From assembly GCF_000737785.1 (NCBI RefSeq), contig NZ_JPRO01000001.1, forward strand, positions 434,001 through 498,000: a stretch of 64,000 nt of DNA. Direction: 5' to 3'. The position numbers and the translations under genes were made by a program. Of the stretch, positions 44,509 to 57,039 are shown in pieces; position 1 is the stretch's first letter, and each line of letters opens with the position of its first letter. Under the pieces are notes generated by a model that saw nothing but the letters and a program-made list of their open reading frames with translations, ran no database searches and was not told where the DNA came from. The DNA is from Chryseobacterium luteum (GTDB lineage Bacteria > Bacteroidota > Bacteroidia > Flavobacteriales > Weeksellaceae).

Positions 44509-46737
44509 TTAAAATTTATATCCTATTGATAGTCTGAAGTTTCTTGGTGCGTCAGCCTGATAATAGTAGTAATTGGCATAAGGTGAACCTGAATACAGGT
44601 ATCTGTTGAATACATTGAATACGTTCAGCCCCACTCTGAATTTAGAGTTTTCCCAGGAAGCGCCCGCATCAAATTTCACATAGTCGTTCATTTGTAATGA
44701 GTTGGCCGCTCCCCAATCCCAGCTGCTTCTGCCTGCCAGATATGTTCCTCCAAAGCTTAATCCGAAACCTTCCAGCAATCCGTCAGTGAACGTGTAATTC
44801 AACCATCCGTTTGCCGTATGTTTTGCATATCCGGGAACCTTGTCTCCTTTTGTTGCTCTGGCTGTAGTTTCTGTAAATTTATTTTCTGTAAATGCGTAGT
44901 TAAAAATGGCATTAAATCCTCTGGTAATTTCTCCTTTCAGATCAAATTCAAGACCCTGTACCCTGGTTTTTCCAAGAAGAATAGAATATTTTCCATTTGG
45001 ATTGTTGGTCTGGTCCGGATCTCCTGTGATCTCATTATTTTTATTAATATTATATAATGATAGGGTCGTATTCCATTTTCCTGAAAACCAGTCTTTTTTT
45101 AAACCTACTTCAATATTGTTACCAGTGAGCGGAGTGGCTGTGGTTCCGTCTCTGAACAGACCTGCCTGTGGCACAAAAGATTGATCATACAAGGCATATG
45201 CTGACATATTCTCATCAATTGAATAGCTCAGTCCGATACGCGGGGTAATTCTGTTGGCTTCAGATTTTGTTCCGTAATTGATCTCTTTTACATTAGTATA
45301 ACGCGCAGCCAAGGTAAGCCTTAAAGCATCATTAAAGAAACCTAATTCATCCTGCAGGTATAAACCGGTATAATTTTGATCAATAGTGCTTCCTGTTCCT
45401 GCTCTTACAGAAAGAGGAGTGCTTTTGTTGAAGGGCTTGTAGGCAGCCGTATTATTTGGCCCGGAATAAGCAAAATTTGCATTGGTATTGGTGTCGTAGT
45501 TATTCGTATTTAAATTATACCAATAACTATGATCAGCAACTGTATTTCCAGGATCTGTAGACGTTGGGTCTCTGTAATCTCCGTTGGCATTATATTTATC
45601 CAAATTATATCCCTGTGACCAGTCGGCCATGTATTTTTTGCTTCCCAGATCCAGTCCTGCTAAGATTTTATGAGAAACAGAACCTGTTTTTACGGATCCA
45701 TTCAGGAAAACCTGTCCGAATTTCATCGTGTTATCCGCTTCCCAATAATTTAAACGGCGAATCATATAATTTCCATCGAACATACTTGGCCAAAGGTCAC
45801 TTCCCATTGTATATTCATTCACATATGTTAACTGGGAGGTCAGCTTCCAGTTTTCATTGAATTGATGCTGTAAATTGATGTTTACCGTATTGTTATCAAC
45901 TTTTGTAGGGTCAATACCGGGATCAGTTAAAGTATATCCGACAGGTTTTGCTTTATAACCTTCAAAGCTGAATACATACGCAGAACCTACTTCAGACATT
46001 TTTGCCTTTTGGTAGATATATTCTGCTGTTAAAGTCGTTTTATCAGAAAGCTTTACTCTTAATGAAGGATTAATGATATACCTGTCATTGAATTCATAAT
46101 CTCTGAAGCTGTTTTTGTTCTGAGCCATTAAATTCAGTCTGAAAGCTACTTTGTCAGTAATTTTAGTATCAATGTCGGCTTCTCCTCTGTACATGTTGAA
46201 ACTTCCGAGAGTTACTCTGGCGCTTCCGTTAAGTGAGTTTCCGGTAGGCTTTTTAGTGACAATATTATAAATCCCGCTCGGTTCACCGTTTGACATTAGG
46301 AAGCCTGAAGGTCCTTTTATAAATTCAATGTGGTCTACAAAGCTCATATCTTCACTTAGTGGTCCCCAGTTAGAAGTTACGTTCACCCCATTCATGAAGG
46401 CAGCGGCTCTTGATCCTCTCATGTTTACTCTTGTATACATGTCGCCCCAGTGCTCTAATCTCTGGGCTCCTGCTACATTTCTCAGAACACCGTCACTTAA
46501 AGTGGTTACCTGCTGGTCTTCCAGAGCCCTGCTGGTAATAATAGAAATATTCTGAGGGATTTTGATGAGGTCTTCATCCAGACGGAGAGAAGAGGATCCC
46601 TGTTTCTCTACATATTTTTTATAATACTTTCCGTTGACAACAACTTCTTCAATATCATTAGATTTAATAGTGTCTTTTTCCTGAGATAAAACCAGTATAG
46701 AACCTAGCAGTGAGGCACAGATCAGTACATTTTTCAT
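44509..46737 (-). CDS. TonB-dependent siderophore receptor, pair 1
   Basis: About 742 aa from ATG 46737; the TTG at 46746 is not needed. It has a signal peptide (KNVLICASLLGSILVLS), IEEVVVNGKYYKKYV as TonB box/N-plug, and a plug domain with VNMRGSRAAAFMNGVNVT and IEFIKGPSGFLMSNGEPSGI, the FhuE/FpvA/FoxA-type signature. The barrel ends in NFRLSIGYKF. It is the first gene of a four-gene receptor-PepSY-receptor-PepSY operon with an exact -7 promoter box upstream. Iron control (Fur) is likely, but I could not recognise a Fur box. Confidence 0.94.
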   Translation of the reverse strand: MKNVLICASLLGSILVLSQEKDTIKSNDIEEVVVNGKYYKKYVEKQGSSSLRLDEDLIKIPQNISIITSRALEDQQVTTLSDGVLRNVAGAQRLEHWGDMYTRVNMRGSRAAAFMNGVNVTSNWGPLSEDMSFVDHIEFIKGPSGFLMSNGEPSGIYNIVTKKPTGNSLNGSARVTLGSFNMYRGEADIDTKITDKVAFRLNLMAQNKNSFRDYEFNDRYIINPSLRVKLSDKTTLTAEYIYQKAKMSEVGSAYVFSFEGYKAKPVGYTLTDPGIDPTKVDNNTVNINLQHQFNENWKLTSQLTYVNEYTMGSDLWPSMFDGNYMIRRLNYWEADNTMKFGQVFLNGSVKTGSVSHKILAGLDLGSKKYMADWSQGYNLDKYNANGDYRDPTSTDPGNTVADHSYWYNLNTNNYDTNTNANFAYSGPNNTAAYKPFNKSTPLSVRAGTGSTIDQNYTGLYLQDELGFFNDALRLTLAARYTNVKEINYGTKSEANRITPRIGLSYSIDENMSAYALYDQSFVPQAGLFRDGTTATPLTGNNIEVGLKKDWFSGKWNTTLSLYNINKNNEITGDPDQTNNPNGKYSILLGKTRVQGLEFDLKGEITRGFNAIFNYAFTENKFTETTARATKGDKVPGYAKHTANGWLNYTFTDGLLEGFGLSFGGTYLAGRSSWDWGAANSLQMNDYVKFDAGASWENSKFRVGLNVFNVFNRYLYSGSPYANYYYYQADAPRNFRLSIGYKF

Positions 46738-46754
46738 GAAAGTCAAATTTCCTG

Positions 46755-46762
46755 CAAATATA
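46755..46762 (-). promoter_or_regulatory. -7 element of the iron-uptake operon
   Basis: The minus strand reads TATATTTG, matching TAnnTTTG, 17 bp before the receptor ATG. No clear -33 box or Fur box was recognised. Confidence 0.5.
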
Positions 46763-46831
46763 TTGTTTTTAATTGTTCTAAATAAATAATAAAATTGATA
46801 TTTGTCATGAAATTGTTAGGCACAGAATAGC

Positions 46832-46864
46832 AAACCCCGCTTCAGCAACGCTGAAGCGGGGTTT
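46832..46864 (-). terminator. Terminator after secA
   Basis: AAACCCCGCTTCAGC and its exact complement form a 15-bp stem with a three-base loop, 23 bp past the secA stop. The T run is better on the plus strand than on the minus, but the position suits secA. Confidence 0.8.
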
Positions 46865-46886
46865 TTATAAATTTATTATTGATTTC

Positions 46887-49961
<3,075 letters not shown>

Positions 49962-50047
49962 AAATTTTTTGCTTTATGCTTAAAGTAATATGCTTTAAGC
50001 GTTGTATTGATACGCTTATCGTGTGAATTATATATAAAAAAAGGGCA

Positions 50048-50079
50048 AATAAGCTCTAAGCTACTGCTTAAAGCTTATT
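50048..50079 (-). terminator. Terminator of the DUF2795 gene
   Basis: On the minus strand AATAAGCTTTAAGC, loop AGTA, GCTTAGAGCTTATT gives a 14-bp stem with one U-G pair, and a T7 run follows shortly. It lies 8 bp past the stop, so secA needs its own promoter. Confidence 0.75.
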
Positions 50080-50086
50080 GCTTTAA

Positions 50087-50308
50087 TTAATATTCGTCTT
50101 CGTTCCAAAGGAAATCCTCGTCGGTAGGATAATCACTCCAAACCTCTTCGATAGATTCATAGATTTCTCCTTCGTCTTCAATTGCCTGAAGGTTTTCAAC
50201 TACTTCCATTGGTGCACCAGTTCTGATTGCATAGTCAATAAGTTCTGCTTTTGTCATTGGCCAAGGTGCGTCACTTAGGTATGAGGCTAATTCTAATGTC
50301 CAGTACAT
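50087..50308 (-). CDS. DUF2795 domain-containing protein
   Basis: This 73-aa protein is a small helical domain, WTLELASYLSDAPWPMTKAE then ELIDYAIRTGAPMEVVENL, followed by an acidic tail (DEGEIYESIEEVWSDYPTDE). The domain is typical of DUF2795, usually 65-75 aa in Bacteroidota and lying near secA. Function unknown; the highly acidic tail suggests interaction with basic proteins or ribosome-like partners. Confidence 0.9.
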   Translation of the reverse strand: MYWTLELASYLSDAPWPMTKAELIDYAIRTGAPMEVVENLQAIEDEGEIYESIEEVWSDYPTDEDFLWNEDEY

Positions 50309-50325
50309 AATTTTCTGATTTTTTG

Positions 50326-50333
50326 CAAAAGTA
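50326..50333 (-). promoter_or_regulatory. -7 element of the DUF2795 gene
   Basis: The minus strand reads TACTTTTG, an exact TAnnTTTG match, 17 bp before the ATG at 50308. Confidence 0.5.
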
Positions 50334-50449
50334 TAAAATTAGCTTATATTATACGCTTTTTTATACTTGATTTTCAATTCTTTTTGATTAATTTTTGTTC
50401 ATTGTCCGTCATAGACCGTATTACAGCAGTGCCAACAACTTACATGATG

Positions 50450-51472
50450 TCATTTTCTCAAAAACCATTCCACAAATTTTTTTATGCCATTTTGGAAGTC
50501 CGTGGCTGGTTTGTAGCCAATTAATGTCTTTGCTTTTGTGATATCTGCATTGGTTTTCAGGACATCACCCGGCTGCATTGGCAGATTTTTCTTTATGGCA
50601 GAAATTCCAAGAGTTGTTTCTATGGTGCTCAGCATTTCGGATAAGGTAATCACTTCACTTTCCCCGAGGTTAATAATTTCATAAACTCCCTGACGGGCTT
50701 CTAAATAAAGGATTGATTTCGTGATTCCATCGATGATATCATCAATATAAGTATAGTCTCTTGCTGTATTTCCATCTCCATAAAATGGGATTTCAAGGCC
50801 TTCGGAGATCAGTTTTGTAAATTTATGGATGGCAAGATCGGGTCTCTGTCTGGGGCCGTATACGGTGAAAAATCTTAGCTGGATCATGTCTATGTGATAC
50901 AGCGTGTGGTAAACATGGCCTAAAATTTCACTGCTCTTTTTAGTCGCAGCATACGGTGAGATCGGGTGATCTACGTTGTCTGTTTCTGTAAATGGAGTTT
51001 TTTCATTGTTGCCGTAAACACTTGATGAAGATGCACATACAAATTTTGTAATGTTGAATTCTTTACAAAGTTCCCAAAGATTCATGGTTCCGCGGACATT
51101 CACTTCTTCATATTCCAAAGGTCTTTCAATGGAAGGACGCACTCCTGCAAGGGCTGCAAGATGAATGACAAGATCTATTTTGTGACTTTTAAAAATAGCT
51201 TCAAGTCCCTTCTTATCACGGATATCCTGATAATACATCTGATACCTGTCTGACTTGGAAATGGCCGTTAAATGTCTAATATCGGTCTCTTTGTCCGAAA
51301 ATTCAAAATCCGGAATTTTGTCAATCGACTCTAAAGTATTTTTAATTTTTACCTGATAATTATAGAAATCATCAAAATTGTCAACGTTTATGACAGAATG
51401 TCCATTTCTTAATAATCGTTCTATTAAGTGTGAACCTATAAAGCCGCTTCCGCCAGTTACAAGATAAATCAT
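50450..51472 (-). CDS. NAD-dependent epimerase/dehydratase (UDP-glucuronate 4-epimerase-like)
   Basis: About 340 aa from ATG 51472. An in-frame TTG at 51493 falls inside the -7 promoter box and is rejected. It is an SDR extended fold: NAD motif TGGSGFIGSHLIERLL at the N-terminus, catalytic Ser-Ser in CASSSSVYG, Tyr-x3-Lys in PYAATKKSSE, and RPDLAIHKFTKLI as in GalE/LspL/CapI-type UDP-glucuronate epimerases. It makes nucleotide-sugar precursors for surface polysaccharide. It stands alone here, without a polysaccharide cluster. Confidence 0.9.
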   Translation of the reverse strand: MIYLVTGGSGFIGSHLIERLLRNGHSVINVDNFDDFYNYQVKIKNTLESIDKIPDFEFSDKETDIRHLTAISKSDRYQMYYQDIRDKKGLEAIFKSHKIDLVIHLAALAGVRPSIERPLEYEEVNVRGTMNLWELCKEFNITKFVCASSSSVYGNNEKTPFTETDNVDHPISPYAATKKSSEILGHVYHTLYHIDMIQLRFFTVYGPRQRPDLAIHKFTKLISEGLEIPFYGDGNTARDYTYIDDIIDGITKSILYLEARQGVYEIINLGESEVITLSEMLSTIETTLGISAIKKNLPMQPGDVLKTNADITKAKTLIGYKPATDFQNGIKKFVEWFLRK

Positions 51473-51490
51473 TTGTGGATTTTTAATGGG

Positions 51491-51498
51491 CAAATTTA
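51491..51498 (-). promoter_or_regulatory. -7 element of the epimerase gene
   Basis: The minus strand reads TAAATTTG, matching TAnnTTTG, 18 bp before ATG 51472. It decides the start against the TTG at 51493. Confidence 0.5.
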
Positions 51499-51524
51499 TT
51501 AATAATACTTGAATGCTGTTTTCA

Positions 51525-51532
51525 TACTTTTG
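51525..51532 (+). promoter_or_regulatory. -7 element of the DUF389 gene
   Basis: TACTTTTG matches TAnnTTTG, 16 bp before ATG 51549. It forms a compact divergent promoter pair with the epimerase gene. Confidence 0.5.
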
Positions 51533-51548
51533 TTAGAAAATATAATCA

Positions 51549-52607
51549 ATGATCAATTTCCGAAAACTATTTGTATTACCCAAGGAAGAAGATGAAGAAT
51601 TTACATTCCAGGAAATAGAAGAAGGAATTTATTTTCGGGGACACAATTTATGGCTTTTGGTAATTTCTATGGGGATTGCATGTGTAGGTCTGAATATCAA
51701 CAGTTCAGCGGCTGTTATTGGTGCGATGCTTATTTCTCCGTTAATGGGCCCCATTGTAGGAATGGCCTTTGGTCTTTCTACAGGGAACAGGAGGCTTATA
51801 AAACTGGGAATTATCAATTGGGTTTTGATGATTGTTGTTGCGATTTGTTCCTCTGCCCTGTATTTTCTTGTTTCCCCTTTTCATTCAGAGACTTCGCAAT
51901 TGGAAAGTTTTAAGACCGCTACTATTTTCGATTGTTTTCTGGCCCTATTGGGCGGCCTGGCCTGGTTCTTGGGAATTGTAAGAAAAGAAGCTGTAAAAGT
52001 AATTGCGGGTGTTGCAGTTTCCACGGCATGTATTCCTCCTCTTTGTACAGCAGGTTTCGGAATTGCAAATGGAAATTGGGAATATTTTTGGGGAGGCTTT
52101 TATTTTTATCTTATCAATTGCTTTTTTATAGGAGTAGGAACCTGGATACTGAGTATATTTTTAGGGTACCAGAGATATTATAGGATAAAGGATAAATCTA
52201 ACAACCGTACAATTTCTGGATTAATCAGTTTGCTTTCAATTGTTATTTTATTTCCGAGTATTCTTCTTACAAAAAAGAAATGGGAAAAAGAAAGGTTAAA
52301 GGAACGTGCGGAAAATTATATTAAAGACATTAAAGAAAATCATTCGGAGCTGGCTATTATCAGTTATGAGGCATTTAAAGAAAACGATCAGGATTTTTTA
52401 AGAATAACACTTTTGAATGACAGTGTCACGATTAGTAAAAAAAAGCTGGATGCCCATAATGATCTGGTAAAAGACATTCACCTGATATGGCAGTATTCAC
52501 CAGGGGTGAGAAATACTGAAAATCCGGAAATGCAAAAACTTCAGAGTCAAATAACAGCACTGAAAGAAGAAGTAGACAGGATGAAATCTCAGAATAAAAT
52601 CAAATAA
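51549..52607 (+). CDS. DUF389 domain-containing membrane protein
   Basis: This 352-aa protein has about six membrane helices between residues 30 and 240. The DUF389 signature GLNINSSAAVIGAMLISPLMGP lies near residues 49-70, and GVAVSTACIPPLCTAGFG is the second hallmark. The C-terminal cytoplasmic part ends in a coiled coil (LQSQITALKEEVDRM). Members are widespread and uncharacterised, sometimes suggested to be transporters or channels. It is followed after 38 bp by the DUF2797 gene in the same direction. Confidence 0.9.
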   Translation: MINFRKLFVLPKEEDEEFTFQEIEEGIYFRGHNLWLLVISMGIACVGLNINSSAAVIGAMLISPLMGPIVGMAFGLSTGNRRLIKLGIINWVLMIVVAICSSALYFLVSPFHSETSQLESFKTATIFDCFLALLGGLAWFLGIVRKEAVKVIAGVAVSTACIPPLCTAGFGIANGNWEYFWGGFYFYLINCFFIGVGTWILSIFLGYQRYYRIKDKSNNRTISGLISLLSIVILFPSILLTKKKWEKERLKERAENYIKDIKENHSELAIISYEAFKENDQDFLRITLLNDSVTISKKKLDAHNDLVKDIHLIWQYSPGVRNTENPEMQKLQSQITALKEEVDRMKSQNKIK

Positions 52608-52645
52608 ATTTAATTTTAATATATTTACTTATAAACAGAACAATT

Positions 52646-53443
52646 ATGCAGTTTCAAGGGCAAATTTTAAAAATGACAAGCTTCGATGCACAGCCGATCC
52701 AATATTATCTGAATCTTTCAGGAGATCTTATCCATATGAATGAGCTGTTCGGAAAAGAACTGAGGATAAAACACACCGGATTTCAATGTGTCAACTGCGG
52801 AGAAAACAAACCTGTTTACAGGATGGGATTCTGCAAGAACTGTTTCTTTGAAAGCCCTTATGCGAGTGATACCATTATTCGTCCTGAACTTTCTACGGCA
52901 CATTTAGGAGTTGCTGAACGTGACCTGGAAGTGGAAAAACAAATCCAGCTGCAACCCCACACGGTGTATCTTGCCTACACCGGTGATGTAAAAGTAGGGG
53001 TAACTAGAAATAGCCAGATCCCCACAAGATGGATCGATCAGGGGGCTACTTTCGCGCTTCCGATTGCCAGAACAGAGAACCGTTACGAAGCCGGAATGAT
53101 AGAGGTTGCCTTAAAACAACATCTTCCGGACAAAACAAACTGGAAGAAAATGCTTCAGGATGATTTTGAAGGGGAAGTGGACCTGGCTGATTTCCAGCAA
53201 AAGATCAGGCAGTATTTTCCTGAAGATTTTCAGAAGTTCTACAGTGAAGGAGAAAATATATGGAAATTCGATTATCCTTTTGAGAAACCTGCAAAAGTAA
53301 TGTCTTTCACACTGGATAAAAAACCTGAGTTTACAGGGAAGCTGACAGGAATCAAAGGACAATATCTTAGCTTCGCCGGAGGTGATTTTATAAATGTAAG
53401 AGGACACGAAGGTTATGTTATTGAGTTGGAAGTGAAAAATTAA
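52646..53443 (+). CDS. DUF2797 domain-containing protein
   Basis: This 265-aa cytoplasmic protein has an N-terminal zinc ribbon, Cys48-x2-Cys51 and Cys63-x2-Cys66 (CVNCGEN and GFCKNC). Then comes a segment with YLAYTGDVKVGVTRNSQIPT, a GIY-YIG-like nuclease core pattern (YxGxxKVGVT) reported for this family. The family is conserved across Bacteroidota with no assigned role; a nucleic-acid function is plausible. It is co-directional with DUF389 and the following AsmA-like gene. Confidence 0.88.
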   Translation: MQFQGQILKMTSFDAQPIQYYLNLSGDLIHMNELFGKELRIKHTGFQCVNCGENKPVYRMGFCKNCFFESPYASDTIIRPELSTAHLGVAERDLEVEKQIQLQPHTVYLAYTGDVKVGVTRNSQIPTRWIDQGATFALPIARTENRYEAGMIEVALKQHLPDKTNWKKMLQDDFEGEVDLADFQQKIRQYFPEDFQKFYSEGENIWKFDYPFEKPAKVMSFTLDKKPEFTGKLTGIKGQYLSFAGGDFINVRGHEGYVIELEVKN

Positions 53444-53480
53444 CCCTATCTTTAAAAATAACGAAAACCAAATCACTTAT

Positions 53481-56135
53481 ATGAAAAAATGGGTTAAAAA
53501 GTTATTGATAAGTCTGGGAGTTCTGCTGCTCATTCTTCTTGCCGCGAATTTCGGACTGAATATATGGCTTAAAACCCAGCTTCCTGAATACATAAAGAAG
53601 AATACAGACTATAAAGTTTCCTATAAGACGCTGGATGTAGATCTTGGCTCGGGAAATATTTTTGCGGCGGGAATCACGGTGAACAGTAAAGATCCTCAGA
53701 ATATCAACGTAATTGGTCTTCAGGGAACGATTGACACATTAAAAATCAGCCGTTTCGGAATTTATGATGCTATTTTTAATAAAAGAATCAGCTCATCAGA
53801 CCTTCTGCTGGCCAATCCTAATTTAAATATAAGCCTTGCTAAACCTGTTGACCATAAAACAGGAAAGAAACGGAACCCTGTTCTGTTTGAAAACATCAGG
53901 ATCCATAAGGGAACTATCAATATTTTCAAGCATACCAAGCAGAAATTCTTATCTGTTCAGGAGCTTGATCTTTTTGTGGAAAACCTTCAGATGACTGAAG
54001 ATACTGTAGAGGATAAACTTCCGGTAGTTTTTGACAAATATGATATTAAAGGAAAGAACTTTTTCTTCCGCCCGGACGATGTGTATGCAATCACCATCAG
54101 TAGAATCAATACTGCGGATGGGCAGATGTCAGTTGGAAACTTCAGGCTCATTCCCCTTCTGTCTTTCAGTCAGTTTAAAAGATTTTATCCGCAAAAACCG
54201 AAATTGTTTGATTTTTCCATTCCTAAAATGGATTTTAAAGATATTGTGTTAGAGAAAAATAACATCTCTCTGGCAAATGCCGATTTTCAAAATCCTGTTC
54301 TTACGGTGTATAATACCGGTGTAAAATATAAAAAGACACAGAAGAAGCTGAATTTCGAAGTTAATTTACAAAATATAAAACTGAGTAATGCAACTGTAAA
54401 CATCAATAAACCTGACGGAAGCAGGCTACTTTCGGCAAAAACACTGAATCTAAATGTCAATCAGCTTAAATTTGACAAAGTGACCGCAGAAGAGATAATT
54501 CCTGTAGGATATAAAGATTTTCATTTTTCAGGAAAGGATATACAGTACTCAAATCACCAGAATTTTATGGTCGAAAGCATTGCATTGAATCCTAAAAGCG
54601 GCGAGATCAGGAATTTTACAGCATCTCCCGGAGCTCCTGTGGCAGGAAAAGGATCGATGGATCTGAAAACCAGCCATATTGCATTTAACATCAACAAATT
54701 TGAATTTATAAATAAAAAACTTAACCTGGATATCAAGGATGTCCTTATTGAGAATGTCAGCGGAACGGTTAAAGCCCCTGAAAACAAAGTGAAGAAGAGT
54801 TCTGGCCCGGGAATCATTCAGTCAGTAATAGTGCGGAAAATGACTCTTAAAAATTCTGATATTGTTTATGATAAAGGAATGCAGCCGTTGGCGTTTCATG
54901 ATCTGAATGCAACCTTCAATGCCATTGAAATAGCACCAAAAGCAAATAACCAGGGACTTTCTTTCAAGATTAAAGATTATTTTCTCACGACCCGGAATTT
55001 TGCCTATAAAACACAATTCTATCATTTGAGCGCCGGACTTTTAAAGCTCAATAAAAATAAGATCCAGGTTAATAATTTTGCGATGAAGCCTCTCGTTTCA
55101 AGAGCCCAATTTATCAAAATGATACCCGTTGAGAGGGATTTGTATGACATTAAGGTTTCTCAGATCACGGCAGACGGAAGCTGGGACCTTTTTTCTGATA
55201 ACAAATCCATTAATGCTACCAATGTAACCGTTCTTGCCGCAGATGCCAATATTTTCAGAAGTAAAATTCCAAAAGACGATCCTAAAGTAAAGCCATTATA
55301 TTCCAGGCTGCTCCGGTCTATAAAAATTCCAATGACGGTTAATCATCTTGACCTGAAGAATTCGGTCCTGGTGTACGAGGAAGATACTCCGGAAAGCGCG
55401 GGACCTGGAAAGCTGACATTCAGCAGCTTTAATATGAGCGTTAAAAATCTGAATTCTGCTAAAGCAAAAGGGAAACCCACAAGAGTTGATATCAAGATCG
55501 ATTGCTCGTTCATGAATCTGTCACCACTCTCTGTGAACTGGAATTTTGATGTGGCAGACCCAAATGACAGGTTCTCAATTTCCGGGAAAACATCCAATCT
55601 GCCCGCAAATGGGATCAATCCGTTTATCAGACCTTACCTTCACGTGACGGCTACTTCGGGAACGATACAGGAAATGTTATTTAATTTTAAAGGAAATCCT
55701 GCGGGATTGAACGGAACATTCAACCTGAGACATAAAGAGCTCAAAATCGCAGTTTTAAATAAGGATAATCATGAGAAAAAAGGGGTTCTGACGGCTGTTG
55801 CCAACCTTTTTATCCGGTCAGATTCAGGAAGGTTTCCTGAAACTGTTGCGGTAGAGAACGTTGAACGGGATCCCACAAAATCGTTTTTCAATCTTTTCTG
55901 GAAAGGAATTGAACAGGGGCTGAAGAAAACGCTGATAGGCAAGAACATTGATAAAACAGAGAAAACCGTAAAAGACGCTGTTTCTTCCGTAAAAGAAGTA
56001 AAACAGACGGTAAAAGAACTGAAACAGGATATAAAAGCCAAGAAGGAAGAGCCGAAGCCACAGGAAGAGAAAAAGGAAAAGAAAGGTTTTCTGAAGAATG
56101 TCTTCAGGAAAAAAGAAAAGCCCGGAACTGAATAG
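53481..56135 (+). CDS. AsmA-like/DUF748 family envelope protein
   Basis: This 884-aa protein has an N-terminal membrane helix (LLISLGVLLLILLAANFGLN, residues 9-28), then a very long beta-rich periplasmic region with recurring segments of the AsmA/TamB type (NPNLNISLAKPVDHKTGK, AKTLNLNVNQLKF). The last ~50 residues are a Lys/Glu-rich helix. AsmA-like proteins are thought to bridge inner and outer membranes for phospholipid transport. It lies 37 bp after the DUF2797 gene. Assignment is by architecture rather than a sharp motif. Confidence 0.8.
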   Translation: MKKWVKKLLISLGVLLLILLAANFGLNIWLKTQLPEYIKKNTDYKVSYKTLDVDLGSGNIFAAGITVNSKDPQNINVIGLQGTIDTLKISRFGIYDAIFNKRISSSDLLLANPNLNISLAKPVDHKTGKKRNPVLFENIRIHKGTINIFKHTKQKFLSVQELDLFVENLQMTEDTVEDKLPVVFDKYDIKGKNFFFRPDDVYAITISRINTADGQMSVGNFRLIPLLSFSQFKRFYPQKPKLFDFSIPKMDFKDIVLEKNNISLANADFQNPVLTVYNTGVKYKKTQKKLNFEVNLQNIKLSNATVNINKPDGSRLLSAKTLNLNVNQLKFDKVTAEEIIPVGYKDFHFSGKDIQYSNHQNFMVESIALNPKSGEIRNFTASPGAPVAGKGSMDLKTSHIAFNINKFEFINKKLNLDIKDVLIENVSGTVKAPENKVKKSSGPGIIQSVIVRKMTLKNSDIVYDKGMQPLAFHDLNATFNAIEIAPKANNQGLSFKIKDYFLTTRNFAYKTQFYHLSAGLLKLNKNKIQVNNFAMKPLVSRAQFIKMIPVERDLYDIKVSQITADGSWDLFSDNKSINATNVTVLAADANIFRSKIPKDDPKVKPLYSRLLRSIKIPMTVNHLDLKNSVLVYEEDTPESAGPGKLTFSSFNMSVKNLNSAKAKGKPTRVDIKIDCSFMNLSPLSVNWNFDVADPNDRFSISGKTSNLPANGINPFIRPYLHVTATSGTIQEMLFNFKGNPAGLNGTFNLRHKELKIAVLNKDNHEKKGVLTAVANLFIRSDSGRFPETVAVENVERDPTKSFFNLFWKGIEQGLKKTLIGKNIDKTEKTVKDAVSSVKEVKQTVKELKQDIKAKKEEPKPQEEKKEKKGFLKNVFRKKEKPGTE

Positions 56136-56201
56136 CTCCGGGATATATTGAAAATTTAAAATCGTGATTAAGATTTGAAATTGATTCTCTTATGTAGAAT
56201 A

Positions 56202-56552
56202 TTAAAAATTAAATTCTTCACTTTCCTGAATGGGAATATCTCTCAGAAACTCATCAAATTTTTCCCCGGGATAGTTACTGTCCGCGCCGTAAGAATCTAT
56301 GATCATTCCCCGGTTTCCTGCGTTGTCTTTTACTACATATAATACCGCACTGTCATCCGGATTGCTGTCTCCCTCAAAACGGTATGTTTTTAGAATCGTA
56401 AGTTCGGAAGGCTGGTATACTTTTTCTGAATTTTCAAACTTCATCTCGCAGCTCTCATTCATTCTGAATTCTCTATGTATCCCCCTCGCTGAAAGAGTAT
56501 TCATAACCTGGCTTAGAGTGGTCATCCTGTCCATATTTTCTGAATTATCCAT
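56202..56552 (-). CDS. Small conserved Bacteroidota protein, unknown function
   Basis: This 116-aa soluble protein contains TLSQVMNTLSARGIHREFRM near the start, then LTILKTYRFEGDSNPDDSAV and RGMIIDSYGADSN. The pattern matches, from memory, small Bacteroidota proteins that databases often mislabel as phosphoribosylpyrophosphate synthetase; no PRPP motif is present here. It is a single gene convergent with the AsmA-like gene. Confidence 0.7.
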   Translation of the reverse strand: MDNSENMDRMTTLSQVMNTLSARGIHREFRMNESCEMKFENSEKVYQPSELTILKTYRFEGDSNPDDSAVLYVVKDNAGNRGMIIDSYGADSNYPGEKFDEFLRDIPIQESEEFNF

Positions 56553-56724
56553 AATATTATTTTTTTAAAGTACTGCAATAATTAAACCATTGATTTGCTA
56601 ATTTAACAAAAAATACAATTACATCTTTCGCCGAAATAATGCCCAATGTTAACAAAATTTATAATTTGGAAAAAGAAAATAGGTATACTTTTTGCAATAG
56701 CTACGTTAATAAATCAGACAAAAT

Positions 56725-56919
56725 ATGAAAAAAGAAGTTGGCGTTTTACTGGCAGGAGGAGTTGGTCTTTTGGCAGTATTAGGTTTTATTGGACTAAAAA
56801 AGATATTGACTAAAAAAGATAAAAAATACAGTGATACCTATTCGGACTATCACAGACATTTTGATGGGAAAAATCAGGAAGATGAATATCATGGAGTGGA
56901 ATTTTATGCACTGAAGTAG
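56725..56919 (+). CDS. Small membrane protein, 64 aa
   Basis: One membrane helix (VGVLLAGGVGLLAVLGFIGL, residues 5-24) is followed by a basic stretch (KKILTKKDKK) and a polar Tyr/Asp/His-rich tail. Positive charge after the helix suggests an N-out or YtxH-like orientation. It has an upstream -7-like box (TACTTTTTG, one base longer than consensus) about 30 bp before the ATG and a terminator after it, so it is a single transcription unit. Family unknown. Confidence 0.65.
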   Translation: MKKEVGVLLAGGVGLLAVLGFIGLKKILTKKDKKYSDTYSDYHRHFDGKNQEDEYHGVEFYALK

Positions 56920-56945
56920 TAAAAGAATATATTTAATCATGTTGA

Positions 56946-56978
56946 AATCCGGCTCCTGTAAAGGGGTCGGATTTTTTG
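56946..56978 (+). terminator. Terminator after the 64-aa membrane protein gene
   Basis: AATCCGGCTCC and GGGGTCGGATT pair along 11 bp with two G-U pairs around six bases and are followed by six T. Confidence 0.8.
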
Positions 56979-57039
56979 TGGATAACTTAGTGTTAAAACT
57001 CATTATTTTATAAAAAATCCAATCTAATTTTACATCACC

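Noticed and set aside
56121..56142. CCCGGA/TCCGGG hairpin spanning the end of the AsmA-like gene
   Set aside because: Only 6 bp with a ten-base loop overlapping the stop codon and no T run; too weak to call a terminator.
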